DNA from: Certhia americana
Lineage: Eukaryota > Chordata > Aves > Passeriformes > Certhiidae
Assembly: GCA_018697195.1 (NCBI GenBank)
Contig: CM031858.1
Span: forward strand, 134,424,396 to 134,488,395
DNA length: 64,000 bases
Direction: 5' to 3'
Shown: piece after piece, positions 1 to 12,525 of the stretch
How the letters are laid out: the number at the start of each line of letters is the position of its first letter
Position numbering within the stretch: the stretch's first letter is position 1
Made by a program: the position numbers and the translations under genes
The notes under the pieces: generated by a model
Told to the model about the DNA's origin: nothing
Database searches by the model: none
The model's input: only the letters and a program-made list of their open reading frames with translations

Positions 1-2429
1 AACTCTACAGCAAAACACATCCCTTCATTTCTCATTTCTGTTTATCATCATATTACTCAAAGCCTCAAAACCAATGTTTATGGCTTTGCTATGCCAAATT
101 TCTTTAGTTTAAAAAAATAATTTTTTTTAATCATCAAACTTTTCTTCTATAATAAAGATCAAGATTATTTTACATCTGTGAATTTTTTTCCCCATGTGTT
201 CTTAGTTTTGGGATACACATAAGTATCTAAATATGAAAAATGCCTTCCAAGAATATAGCTATCATAAAAATAATCCAAAATAAACAAAGAAATTAGTAGG
301 TACTTAAGCCATGCAGTCAAGATTACACTTATGATAATTCCAAACATTTGAAAATGTTATAATGAGAAGACCCTTTCATTATAATGAGAAATATTTTTAT
401 TCATTTTTCTTGAGAAAATCTTACAACAGCCTTTAGAGCATTGTCGTGAGAGAAATTTTTCGAGGAACAGCAAACCTTAGAGCATCTTTCTGAATGGAAA
501 ATAGCACAGCTCATCTCGCAGCTGGCAATGACAGTCCCACATCCAGACATTTTGGCAACCATACAGTATGCAAACAAACATAAACTTTGTAAATACATGA
601 TTAGGCAGGACCCTTCTGTAGGATCCCATATTTAGGATGGTCATAAGATATTCAAACAAAGAATTAATGCATTTGTATATACAATTCCCTTAAGAGACAG
701 ATTATGAAAATTTCACAGATAAACCCTCAAAAAAGGATTCATGATGAAGCACTATCCATAGCACTAGACATATGTACCAAAGTCATTCTTAGCAAACATT
801 CCAATATATCATTTTCCAACAGAGCTGCCCTTAGTCTCCATAATATGTCTACTCTTTCAGACAATAGACTTCTCTCCATCTTACAGATGAAAATGAAGAA
901 AAGGTAGAAGACATCCTAGTGGTGTTGTCTCTGTATTAGCACACTGCCTTTGTCAATTTAAAGACTAGAAATTTAAAGTAGGCAGAAAAGTACTGTAATC
1001 AGAAAAAAAACACATAGAAATTAGGGCCAGAATTTTGAATGCAATTTAGAAAAATAATTTATTCATTTAAATTAAAAACTTCATTGATTTTTAAATCTCT
1101 TTTGCTGTTAAGTAGGCTTTTGTTTCAAATTTAAATAAAATATAATATGAGTGCAAAATGCTTGTGGTTGAAACTGTGTCATAAAAAAATACTCCAAGTG
1201 TAAATTAAAAAAAAAATTCATTATAACTGAAAATAACATAAAAATAGTTGAAGTAAGAAAAAAATAGTACAGTTTGACCAAAGCGAATGTTTAGTTTTAA
1301 TTATATCCAAAGGTAAAAGAAAAATCACCTACTTGTGTGGTTTTGTAGAAAAGGGAAAATTGCAAAAATATGACTATTTTATTAACAGAAGGGTTAATAT
1401 TTTATAAGGGAGAAGCCAAATAACATCTAAATACATCACTATATTGTTTAAAACAAATAAGTTAAACTACCCTTTTATGCTACATATAAATGTTACTGGA
1501 CATGGGTTTTTTTTCCTCTCATGACAGTACCAAACAACAAATGTTCAGACAAGGCATACTCAAGGATAAATATGAAACAAATTATAAAAGCCCAAGTCCT
1601 TTGTTAGGAGATATCACTTGTTAGTGATGCAATTATTCAAAAAGAATTAAAGAAGGAAAGAAACATCATGTTGCTTGATGCCATGTACCAATCTCTGGAA
1701 TTATGGAATGGCAGAGTCCTCTCTCAGTCTAGTCTTAATATGTTACTTAGTTCAGAAGCTCAGTGCACCGAGCATTTACTGCAATTACATGAAAAATTGT
1801 TATATCTTTGGCAATACCACGTAGAATTCAGTAAAAAAATGTTACTTACTCTGAAGACAGAATATGTTTGGCATCACTTAATTCATATTCAGATAACTTA
1901 AGAACTATAATGGGACAGTCCTGAAAGAAGTATCCTGGATTATTTACTCCGATTCACTACAATCATTGATTATATGATTGTATTTCTTTTATTTCAGCCT
2001 TTACCAGATTCATTGCAGATTTAAAACAAAGGATCATATTTATCATACATTGTCAGGGTCAATCAACTAAAAGTAAAGTTTTGTAATACGTTCATGGGGA
2101 GAAAAACAAATGGCTGTTATTGAAAGTCCACACAGAAGCAAATTTAAATAATATTCAGTGCTTCCAGAGGCAGGAATGGTAGCATACGCTCAAGAGAAAA
2201 GAAGGAAAACCAATTCTATTGCTTTTTTTTTTTACCCAATCCCTTAAGACAGGTGCTAAAATATTATAAGCTAGATCTCTGTGGAGGGTAAAGTCAATGA
2301 CAGAGACAGATTTGGTTTCAATGCTTTGGTTTCAAATTTTCAGATTTGATATTCCATATATTTTTTTAAAAAGAAACTTTAAATAATTCAGGCACAATGG
2401 GAAGAAATTTCTGAGCCAATGTTCTTCTT
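1..2429. other. A+T-rich unique non-coding DNA
   Basis: I see no gene, RNA or recognisable transposon here. Open frames are short (77 codons at most), start at random ATGs and show no domain or biased composition. The stretch is rich in A and T runs, typical of avian intergenic or intronic sequence. Confidence 0.7.
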
Positions 2430-2980
2430 TTTTCTTGTCTTTCCTTTATGTCCATGCTGCAAGTATTCCTGTAGGTGTTCTTGGTCCCAGCAGCAGCAGC
2501 CCTTGGTGCCCCCCCTCCCAGGCCCACAGACATCTGTGTTTGCCCACATCCTCCAGGTACATCACTCACCACCTTCTCATGCTGTCTGTGACCCATGTTT
2601 GAGAATTGTCTATTTGTTGTTCTTAAGAAGGTCTCAGGAGACCAACTGACCCAGCTTAATTAGTTTATTGATTAGTACCATAAAGTCCATAACCAATTAG
2701 TGAGGGTAAAGTTATTAATGTCCAATTCTGCAATAGTTTACTATGGGGATGCAGCCCTGCAGCAGAACAAAGCAAACACAAAATACAGTTCATCATAGCC
2801 CTGTGTTTATCCCCCTTCTTCCCCAAATCACACGAGAAAACCTTCCACTGTGTGCACTTCTGTCCCCATTTTCTCTATCACAGACAGGAGAACACAGCAT
2901 TCTGGGTTTATTCTCTCTTGCTACTATTACAAAAGGAATAACTGACTTAGCCCCTAGTAGAGAGATTACAGAACTTTAAC
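2430..2980 (-). mobile_element. Possible old solo LTR (weak)
   Basis: This block is richer in G+C than its surroundings. On the minus strand it contains an AATAAA signal at about 2,662-2,667 followed by roughly 200 bp of mixed-composition sequence, as in the R-U5 end of an LTR. I found no convincing TG..CA ends or target duplication, so the call rests on texture and one polyadenylation signal. It could equally be unique sequence. Confidence 0.22.
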
Positions 2981-3297
2981 TGTTAAAAAATACTGCTGTG
3001 GAATGGAGTGTAGCATGAATGCAAAACATTTTGAGGATGTAAAACAGAGTAACAAGACTTCGAATAACAAGGCAATAGATCCTATTCAATATATTTATGA
3101 ATGAGATTTAATTATATCTATCATAAAAATAGCTTTTCTATACTGTGAAATTCATAGTTATATGCTAATGCTATAGTGGGAAATTAAGCATGGTGTTTTA
3201 CCATAGTAGTTAAAGAAGGAATTACAGAATGCAGCCAGGATGCAGTGGTCATTTGTGCACAACATTTTTGCTCTGATAGCAAGCAGAGCACTAGACG

Positions 3298-3323
3298 TAT
3301 GTACCATATATATATGGTACATA
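3298..3323. repeat. 26-bp perfect palindrome with AT core
   Basis: The half-site TATGTACCATATA is followed immediately by its exact reverse complement. The next bases repeat the ATATATATAT core, and a further ACATATATATA run follows at about 3,343, so the palindrome sits in a small TA-rich cluster. This is read directly from the sequence. Such AT palindromes can extrude as cruciforms, but a role here is not shown. Confidence 0.85.
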
Positions 3324-6300
3324 TATATATGGTTTTTTCCCTACATATATATAGGGAAAGAAAGCTCTATGCTTTAAATGTTATATTGTTATATGTTTTG
3401 AGGTCTTGTGTTTGGGCCATTAGGCACATCTTCTTAAAGGAAATTTTTTTATTCTTTTAATATGACTGCAAATAGCTGAAGGTATCAACATGTTGTACAA
3501 TTAAAGGACTATGTTAAACAGGACGAATTAACACATTTGCTTCTAACAAAACCCAACAGGAGCAAGAGGAACTCATCTGCATTGGAATATGATTGATTAT
3601 GATCAGAATCTGTAGGGCACATCATTAATACAGTCCTCAGTTTACAATGGTAAAGAGATTTCTTGTTCTTTTCCAGGAGCCAGCTTATTCAGTCTACTTG
3701 TTAGTTTTTCTCTCAGGACTTTTTTGAACATTACCTTTTATAAGGATTATACTGTGACATTCAGTTTAAGGAAATACAACAATTTCTTTCTATTCTGGCT
3801 TTGTAATTTTATTGGGATTTGATTATGAATGTTTTGATAGTAGTATCATATTTTACAGTATACCTCATTGTTCTTAAGAAGTAAGCAAATCTACTGTAGC
3901 ACTATATTAGCGAGGATTTTGCTCTCACCAAAACAGAGACAGAAGGGGTACTGCAATTGAAAGGGCTTCAGCAACACTCTTGGAGCTGACAACAGATACA
4001 TTGAAATTAGCTTGTTGAAAATAAGTTAATTATCCAGTTTCATTGAAGAAAATTGATTCACAGAGGAAAGGCAGTGCAGGGGGTTCATTACTGCAATATT
4101 TCTTACATGAGTTCATTGATGCCTTGCTCTCGTGTTGTGAGTTGAAGTCTCAGCCTGAGACGTTAATTCATGATGATACTGCAGCGTGGCTTATTTCTGA
4201 ATGTATGTTATAATACTGTGCTAATGGTTCATTCTTTCTCATGATAGAGTGGTTGTGCTCCAGAGAAGGGTGTAAAAACATGATCATAAGTAGCCCATAT
4301 CATTCCTAGCTTGCCTTATTCAGTGACATACAAAGAACATTAAAAAGCTGGTACATTTTCCTGCATTTTTCCAGAAAACAGGTTTGCATCTTATGTAAAA
4401 CCCCTGAAGAATCATTAAAAAGAGAAGGATGAAATAGCAAACTCTGATAAAGGAACAAATAGCAAAAAAGTCTTGTGGAAATCAGATGCTTGACCCTTTG
4501 CAAACAGAAGAGAACAATTTGTCAGTGGAACCAATGCTCTCTTCAGTCTGTGCAATTGCTCGTTGGAATGGAAATTTATTATAAAAGTGGTAGAACTGCT
4601 TTTTTTTCCCCATTTTTTTCTGAGGTCTTCCTAGAAATTTGCAGGTGATGAGAGAAGCCTTCATTCTAATAAAAGAATAGGCCAGCTTACTGATTGGAGA
4701 AAATTACATGAAGTTTTTTAATCAAAGTCTCTGTGGTCTGCTGTCTGATTTTCTAGGCCAGATGTCAAATGTTTTTCACTGATGTCGATGTTGAAGTAAT
4801 CACTAAGCCAATTCCAAGAATGAGTAAGTGAGACTGTAATAACATTTCATTTCAGTATTACATAAGCTTTTTTTCCTAGCTATGAACAAAGTAACAGGAC
4901 CCCTCTGATTCAATATAATTACACAAACTATTACTTTGAAATTTGTGAGACAGTTTTATGTGTGGGCAATTGCTCTATACATATATATGGGAGGTTTCAG
5001 TACAAAATGCAAAAACACATTTACAAAGTTTTATATTTTTAAACATTTACATTTAATTTAAAACATAATTACATTTTTCATATTTAATCTATTTTATTAA
5101 GTTTATCTTTGCTGCTACAGTATTAACCAGTAATTTGAAAGGCAAGAATTTTCTAGAAAAAAGACTTTGCAATTTGAAAATAAGGAGAGAAAGAACTAGC
5201 TGGCTCAATGGATGATGTACCTTAGTGAGTGAATCTCAGCTGAATATTGTGAGACTGTGACAGCAGATTAAATATTCTACAGTTTTTATGTGAAATATAA
5301 CCAAAGTTACTCATAGTGATTCAGGGAATTAGTCTAGTAGAACTAACTCAAAACTTAAGGAACACATTGTCTATAGCTGTTTCAAGAGGAAAGTGGTGAT
5401 ATAATGACACAAATAAATGTCACAGATAAATAGAGAAAAAAAGCAAATCTAACTAATATGAAACAATATACAGTTCTCAGAGTAATCTTACTCTATGGGT
5501 AATTAATAAATTAATGGGTAAATTAATATGGGTAATTATTAATACAAAGGTACTCAGGTGGCATAATGACCCTTAGCAGAAACTAATAAAATGTTAACAT
5601 TGTCTCTTTCACCAAAATTCATGTCTTTATTGAAAAGAGATTTTGATTACATATCTTCTGCTTTATCCAGTGCATATTTGGTGAGCAGCTATCCAGTTTG
5701 CTGTTCCTTCATTGGTGAAGAGCTGCCTTGCTTCTTAGAGAGAATTTCATGTCCTTTCATGAGCTTTGCTATGGTGCTTGGTACCACAGCTCCATAAGCA
5801 GTGATGACATCATGAGGTTTTCAGACTGCTTTTCTGAGAAGGAGCATTATTTATGCTCATTTTGCAGTAGAAGAATATTTACAGAAGGCATGGAAAGATT
5901 GACACAAATATGTGTTACTGTTTTCTGGTAACCATCCATGACTGTTTTTTTTAGAATCCTTCACCTCAGAGCACGCTTTGTTCAAAGATCAGCTTGGTCC
6001 CTACATGCAGTTGAGATATTATTTGCAATGGCTGTAATTTCAGCTCATGCCTCCTGTATATAAAGCACGTCTACACACAGAGTATGTGTAGATACCAAGG
6101 TCCCGTGGGACAGACAGAGTCCAGCTCCTCTTGCTGGGCACAGAGGACAGACAGGATTCCTAAACCTGCAGCCCAGACATCACTGCTGGCTCCAGCTATA
6201 AAACTGCACCTCTCAAGGGCCTGTGATCTGATCCAAATTAATTTGGCAATTACATTAGGCAAGACTCATTGAGTTAGAAAGACTCATTTCAAGGATAGGG

Positions 6301-6706
6301 GTACTAGGTCTTTTAAGGAAAGGTCACTAGAACAATTTAATGGGGCTTGGGAGACCTTGAAGAGATACCATGTGCTTTTTCTTATATACAGTGGAATCCC
6401 TTTTTGGCTCATATTTCTAACGTTTATTCAGTCTGAGAGAGTGACACAGCAGGAAAACTTACATTTCAAAACCCAAGTTTAAGGCCTGAGAAATATGCCA
6501 GAAAATGAAGACAGAATATTAAAATGGGAAGCATCATACAAGATTCAAAACAAGAAGTACTACCAGTCCTATCCCCAGAAACAGGTAGAATATAAACAAG
6601 TTGGAGAAATATTGCAACATTACAAACCCTTTAAAAATATAAGAGCTTTCAGCTTAGTCATAGTGATCTCCAGGGATAATTCTCTGTCCTGCAATCCTGA
6701 TTTAGT

Positions 6707-6750
6707 CAATCAAGTACCAACCAGAGGACAATCAAGTACCAATCAGAGGA
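6707..6750 (+). repeat. Two-copy 22-bp tandem duplication
   Basis: The unit CAATCAAGTACCAACCAGAG plus GA occurs twice head to tail, at 6,707-6,728 and 6,729-6,750, with one C/T difference. A partial third start (CAAT) follows. It looks like a local slippage duplication. Confidence 0.85.
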
Positions 6751-8599
6751 CAATGAATGCAACATTGAATATATAATGAATAAGTAGATCAGTTAGAAAA
6801 TTAACATTTCATTCATAAGCTCAGACATGATCTTCTACTGTAGATCTATGCCATAATATAAAGATTTTCCCATGAAGGGAGCAGCTTTGTGATTAAGACA
6901 CAGGCTGAAAGCTTCAGCATTCAGTGATACCTTTCTGCTTTATCAGGCAAAGCCATTTTCATATGCTACCTATACAGCAAGGACCAAAAAATCTGCAGTG
7001 ATTGAGATAGTCCACTGCCACTTTGATAGTGTAATGCTGAATTAAATGAAAAACTTGGAGACACATATGACTAGATACTATTGCAAGAAACAACAGCTCT
7101 CCAGAACTGCCTCGTGCAAAAAATTTGCATGTCCAGAGCAGTTTTTGCGCAGTCAAGTATTAGTATACAGACATCATATATGTTTGCTTACGTCTTGGGC
7201 CCTAAATGAGAATTATAATAATCAAGACTACTCTTTCAGATTGGGGAAAAAAAAAAAAAAGTAAAAGAAAAATTAGTATCACAACTAAAACTGTTGAGGA
7301 TAATAAGGCTGCATTCCAGGAGATGGGTCTGATTCCATTTGTGTGTACTTTATGACGAAGAACCTATTCCCTTTAAGGTTAATAAAAAATGGCACATTGA
7401 ACTGTCCAGCATTGTTAAAGAGATGCTCTCTAAGCAAAACCTCTTGAAAATCATATCTAGTGTAACTCCCTAGACCATGTAAAAAAATCCCTTCAATAAA
7501 TAATGCATAATTTTCATTATTTATCAATTTTTCAATATTTTTGCTTTTCCACTTGCTTGCCAAAAATACCTAATTTTCTTTTAATCTGCGTTTGAAATTG
7601 TTCACTCGATTTTTTGTGAATTTTTGTTTCTCCATAATTTCTTATTTCAGTTGTTTTCCTAGCTACAATGGGTCACTGGAGACTCATATAATTGTTTCTT
7701 ACTCTCTAGTTGGATGTGTGAAATTGTAGATACAGAGCCTCTGATGTGAAAGCTCCTGGAAAATAAATACCTGCAATTGTTGAGCATGCAACATTAAAAT
7801 ATGTTTTATGAGATGTTCATGGCAATAAAAAGACACTTCCAGAAAGTATACGGGACGAAAAACCCTGGTATGAAAACATCCCCAAATCATTTTTTATTTT
7901 GTGTAAGTATTTATGGAAATAGTATTTGCTGTAGTGGGCTAGAACTTACACAAACAATATTTTTCCTACTCTTCAGGGAAACAAGAAATAACACATAAGT
8001 AAATCATTCAAAAGATGCATTTTTGTTAAAATATTAACGTTTTAATATTTTGAAGACGTGAATTGGTCACAACCTGATTATCATGACACAATCAAACATG
8101 TCAAAGCCCACACTGGTGAATGCAGACTGAACATTTGAAATAGCACCAGTAAAAGGGCAGGCAAGTTCTTGTATTTAACATCCCCAAAATATGGCTTTCA
8201 GAGTCTTACGTGCACTTTGGAAGCAGAACATCTTGACTTATTCTTGGCAAGAAAGACTGTAAATACTACTCCAAACACATCTTTAATAAGACTTCACAGA
8301 GCTAGACAACTAAGGCTACCATTGGGAGGTCACCAAAAGGAGGGGGAATGACAGAACAGGTAGCTCATGCACTGTGCTCTGACCATTGAAATGCCTCTTC
8401 CATCTGCTCTGCTTTCTCCTTCTCCCATCTCTGGCTATCATAAACAGCAGGACCCTGGCTCCTCTGAGTGTGGACTGTGGCAATTTTCCCAAATGAGACT
8501 GCAGATCTTCCCAGTGTTCTGTGAACAGAGTTTAGTAACTACTGCCGGAAGATGGAAAAGTAAAAAGCTTACTGAAGGAGGCTGAGACTGAAGAAGAGA

Positions 8600-8975
8600 A
8601 GTTTCCATACAGAAAGCTTGGGGAAAAATAATATCAGTCCATTACAGGATGAGGATGGTCACCTCACAAACAGGAAGACCTGAAACAAAAGTGTTCAACA
8701 CATTCTCTGCCTCTGTTTTCAACACAGAAGACGCACCAAGGAGGTATCAAGTGCTGGAGCTGGAGGAATGTGTCTGTGAGAATGATCAACTCCCAATCTA
8801 CCTGAAATGGTGAAGGATCTGCTGCTCCAGCTGGATCTCTGTAAATCTATAGGGCCTCTTGGGATTCATGCAAGAATCCTCAAAGACCTAGCTGATGTCA
8901 TTGTAAAATCAAATTCCTCCAGATAACTGGAAACCTCATGAATCACTGGTCCACTGCCCATTTTGAGAAGGATAC
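8600..8975 (+). mobile_element. CR1 LINE fragment, internal ORF2 (sense)
   Basis: This is a decayed internal piece of a CR1 non-LTR retrotransposon in plus orientation. One frame near 8,710 reads SASVFNTEDAP. Another near 8,815 reads VKDLLLQLDLCKSIG and continues GIHARILKDLADVIV. Both are recognisable from the CR1 ORF2 segment leading into the reverse-transcriptase domain, which in the intact element encodes the polymerase for target-primed integration. Stops and frame changes separate the segments, so it is non-functional. It has no CR1 3' tail, so it is either a broken copy or part of a larger rearranged one. The left edge is uncertain by about 100 bp. Confidence 0.82.
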
Positions 8976-10520
8976 AGGGCTGTCTGGCTGGCTCATTTGA
9001 GGGGGCTTGGATGAAGAACATGAATGCTTCTAAGTATCAAGAATTTTGTGAATGGGAAAACTGTGTTCAGCCCAAAGGCTTTCAGAATGTGGGTGGGAGA
9101 AAGAAATCTGTTGTAAAAGAAGATGTCTTTTTGAGAGACAGAGCAAGTTTGGTCTCAATGAGATGTGAAAACAAGACAACAGTGGAAAAAAATAGATGAT
9201 GATCACCAAGGTGTTAGAACAAAGGAAGAGAATGGCTTCTTGTTGCATTTTATAATAACCAATCTTAGGGACAGTCAAAAATGGTAGATGCACACTCATA
9301 AAGGTATATTCTATATATTGAAGCTGTAAATGTGAATTGCAGGCAGTTTTAACCAAGAAGAGAGCTAAAGGGAAATATTTTTCTCCAACAGAAACATAAA
9401 AACTAACAGTTTGAAAGAAGAAAGCTAAGAAGTCCTTGTTAATGAAATAAGATTAATAAAATAAGGTATTAGCTTTGGAAAGTTAGAAACAGTCTTGCCC
9501 TGTACTTTGCATTTAGTAATAATATCTGTTTGCTGAACTGATTCACACATAGCATTGAGCCTTGCTATTTCCTTTCATTCAGACCAATGATTTTGCTAAT
9601 GTATTTTCCCCTTGGGTGTATTTTTGAAAGTGACTCCTCCCTAACTCCTGATAATACAGGCCTTTCTACTGCCAGCAAATGAGGTCATGACTTACCATCT
9701 TGGGTGACTGGACAACATATTTTTACTGTACTGCCACAAAGCTGTGCTACTATCACCCTTCAGACCAGTCTTGGTGACATGTTTGACCATGTCTCTACCA
9801 GAGGCACAGCTGTCAGTTGATTAGTGCTGATTTTGTGAGCTCTTTATGTGTCATTGTGTTACAAGCAGGCTCATTTCACAGAGCATGCATCCCATCAGAA
9901 AGGCACCTTTGCTTACACTAGCTGCAAAACTCATTTTAGTCCTGTTTTAGTCCATCACAGCAGTATTGTGTACTTTGCATTAAGTAAAGGACATGCTATT
10001 CTGGTTTCTTTGAGGATGTTGTGAAAGGTGGGCTAGCAGTACAATCCTGATCATGGTCCCACCTTTTCCTCAGTCTGAGTAATCAAAGCAATTCCACTAA
10101 TCCCTTCACAGAGATGAGAGCAGCTTAGTTCTGTTCACGACAATGGCTTGCTGTTTTTCAGCTGGGGCTTTATTCATAAAATGGTGTCTGAGGCAAAGGA
10201 CACTTTGGGGGTGCAGCCTTGAAAATTTGGCACCTCAGTGAATTTAATATCTCTGCACTATCCTGTAATATGATCTCATTAGGAGCTGAATCTTTTTGGT
10301 CATATCCAAAAGCCACAAAGACTCTGCAGGTTTTTAAGTGGAATTCAGTGCCTTATGATTTCAGGCGAAGACTGATTTAAGATTTGGGGTTTTTTTATGG
10401 ACATTTCCAGGAATGACAGGAAAGATGGCTGCAAATGACAGGGGAGATATTATACTTCTATAAAATATTCTTGGTTCCTAGGATAAATTATAGCTAGTCT
10501 TCCAACAGGAATCATTGTCA
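8976..10520. other. Unique non-coding DNA
   Basis: I see no gene or recognisable repeat. The sequence is less A+T-rich than the left end and has no tandem structure. A 108-codon minus-strand frame (9,030-9,356) has no recognisable domain and is probably a chance ORF. Confidence 0.6.
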
Positions 10521-11007
10521 ATGGCAAGCTGACCATGAGGCAGCAGTGCCCTGGCAGCCAGGAGGGCCAAGGATGTCCTGGGGTCCATCAGGCCCAGCAT
10601 CACCAGCCATGCAAGGGAGAGGATTGTCCTGCTCTGCTCTGCACTGGGGTGACCTCACCTCAAGTGCTGGGGGCAGCTTTGGGTGCCAGAAGAAAGATAT
10701 TCAGCTACTAAAGAGTTTCCAAGGGAGGGCAACAAAGATGGTGAAAGGCCTTGAGGGGAAGCCATATGAGGAGTGGCTGAGGTCAACTGGTTTGTTCCAC
10801 CTGGACAGGTGAAGACTGAAGGGAGATATCACAGTCTACTAGTTCCTCATGAGGAGCAGAGAAGGGACAGACACTGATCTCATCTCTGTGGTCCCAGCAA
10901 CAGAACGCCAGACAACGGCTTTAAGCTGTGTAAGGAGAGGTTTAGGTTGAATGGCAGATGAAGGTTCTTCCCCCAGAGCGTGGTTGGGCACTGGAACAGC
11001 TTCCCAG
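10521..11007 (+). mobile_element. CR1 LINE 3' region, part 1 (split by LTR)
   Basis: This is a sense-orientation CR1 3' segment. It begins near GGCAAGCTGACCATGAG and passes through familiar CR1 phrases such as GCCAGGAGGGCCAAGGATG, GGGCAACAAAGATGGTGAAAG and GGCACTGGAACAGCTTCCCAG. The run breaks off at CCCAG (11,003-11,007), where a foreign segment starts, and resumes at 11,709. The copy is 5'-truncated, as is usual for CR1, and encodes nothing intact. Confidence 0.9.
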
Positions 11008-11708
11008 GTGACACAGCCCACCGGAGTCCGGGCAGGCACTGGAGTACTCCGGCGCCATGCCAGGAGTGGGGCACCACCATGGCAGGAGTTAGGGCCAGTG
11101 GTGGAACCTGAACAGCTGGAGGCTCTGTGGTGGTCAGGATAGGAAGTCGCAGCTGGGTTCAGGGAAAGGAGAAAGGAGGAGGCACTCCTGGGTGAGGTTC
11201 CCACAGGTTTATTGCAGGAAAGTGAAGCCAAAAGGGACACCGCCAGGAGAGACCCCGAGCACTGCTGTGCACGGGGTTAAATACAAAATAACAGGGAGGG
11301 GTGGATACAAATGAACAACCAATGTGGGGATTTCAGGGGAGGAGTGAAAGGGTTACATCAGACTCCCTGGGCCAACTGGGTTGAGGGAGAGGAGAAGGGA
11401 GGTCACATGCCCCAATGGGGCATCGAGTTGAGGGTGACATCCCGGAATGCCCAGGGGGTGGTACACACATGGGATTGGATTAGGGAAGGACTGACAGGGA
11501 AAGTGCTGGAACAAAGGGTAGGGCTAGGATAATGGACAGGGAAAACACTGGAAAAAAAGTCAGGGAATACCATACAAGGTAAGGATAGGGGAGGATACAA
11601 AGTAGGGGCAAACCAACTCCGGGAAAACACAGGGGTACATAGAACAAACCATGTACAATACAAACATTAACCCCAAACAATGAGTTAAAATAAATACCAG
11701 CCACAACC
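11008..11708 (-). mobile_element. Solo LTR of an endogenous retrovirus
   Basis: About 700 bp of unrelated sequence interrupts the CR1 copy and is flanked by CCCAG on both sides (11,003-11,007 and 11,709-11,713), a plausible 5-bp target duplication. On the minus strand it shows LTR order. An upstream U3-like part contains short degenerate repeats built on GGGAAA/ACTGGAA. A TATTTAA box follows at 11,277-11,283, then an AATAAA signal at 11,208-11,213, about 65 bp downstream. A U5-like end of about 200 bp closes the element. No gag, pol or env sequence is present, so this is a recombined solo LTR. TG/CA termini are visible about one base inside the duplication (TTGTGG..TGTCAC on the minus strand), so the exact ends are uncertain by 1-2 bp. 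I do not assign a named family. Confidence 0.78.
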
Positions 11709-11880
11709 CCCAGGGAAGTGGTCACAGCACCAAGCCTGACAGAGTTCAAGCAGCCTTTGGGAAATAGACTCAGGCACATGGTGTGACTCTTGGACATGGT
11801 CCTGTGCAGCACCAGGAGTTGGACTCGATGATCCTTGTGCGTCCCTTCCTGTTCAGCATGTTTTGTGATTCTGTGATTTT
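11709..11880 (+). mobile_element. CR1 LINE 3' end, part 2 (split by LTR)
   Basis: CR1 sequence resumes with CAGGGAAGTGGTCACAGCAC and runs through GAGTTGGACTCGATGATCC to the terminal GATTCTGTGATT unit, the CR1 3' signature. It lies in frame and order with part 1, which shows that the LTR entered an existing CR1 copy. Confidence 0.92.
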
Positions 11881-12109
11881 AAATCTGAGCTGATATCTCT
11901 GTAAAAGTGTACCAGTATATTAAAAATTCATTTCTCTCTCAAACCACCAAATGTGATACACATGATACTGGTGGAGAAAAAAGTTTATTGGGTGTTTTTA
12001 AACTGCTAAAACTTTAGTTTGACTGTCTTGACCTGTATTTGGGAGCTCAACAGTGCAGAAGAATTAATTTTCTTCTCTTATATTCTCTTAATCACTGCCC
12101 AGGACATGT
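11881..12109. other. Unique non-coding DNA
   Basis: Short spacer with nothing recognisable. Confidence 0.6.
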
Positions 12110-12525
12110 TCCAGTATTGATGACAACTGCAAGCCTCGAAAGACGGCCTTTACAGCAGAGTGCAGGATAAACAGCCCTGCAGCCAATTGCTCCTCACTCT
12201 CAGAATAGTGAAGATGGCTTCACTCCAAAATTATCACAGCAGAGACCCCACAGATGGGAAGATAAAAGTTCCCTTGGTAAGCTGCTAACAATGCAGACTA
12301 TTTTGCTCGGCAGTGCTGGGATGCAGAGGTAAGCCACCTGTGTTCTCATGACATCACTGAAATAAAGGCCAGGGGCCCATTACTTGATGGGTGCTCTTTT
12401 ATTATCATATATCAGGTGTCACCTGCAATTTCATGTCTCGGGCAGTAAGAGAGAATCCATCTGTCATCTTCCAGTGAATCTCAGTGAAATTTCTTTTCTT
12501 TTGAAACTGAGACCATTAGATTGGT
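12110..12525. promoter_or_regulatory. CNE-like block with paired E-box palindrome
   Basis: This is a non-repetitive, balanced-composition block in A+T-rich surroundings. It retains CpGs (about 12,137-12,146 and 12,308) and has no long open frame. At 12,413-12,425 it holds CAGGTG-T-CACCTG, two inverted E2-boxes sharing a centre. CACCTG is the site recognised by ZEB and SNAI repressors and by some bHLH factors. The texture resembles vertebrate conserved non-coding enhancers. That is inference, because conservation was not tested. Confidence 0.4.

Larger units (their letters stand above)
2981..8599. other. A+T-rich unique non-coding DNA
   Basis: No gene or transposon is recognisable. The stretch holds a 26-bp palindrome near 3,300 and a 22-bp tandem duplication near 6,707. 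A more G+C-rich unique patch lies at about 6,080-6,260 and has no identifiable origin. The longest frame is 93 codons (6,495-6,776) and resembles nothing I know. Confidence 0.65.

Noticed and set aside
10839..11240. 133-codon minus-strand ORF
   Set aside because: Spans the CR1/LTR junction, so it is a chance frame across two transposons.
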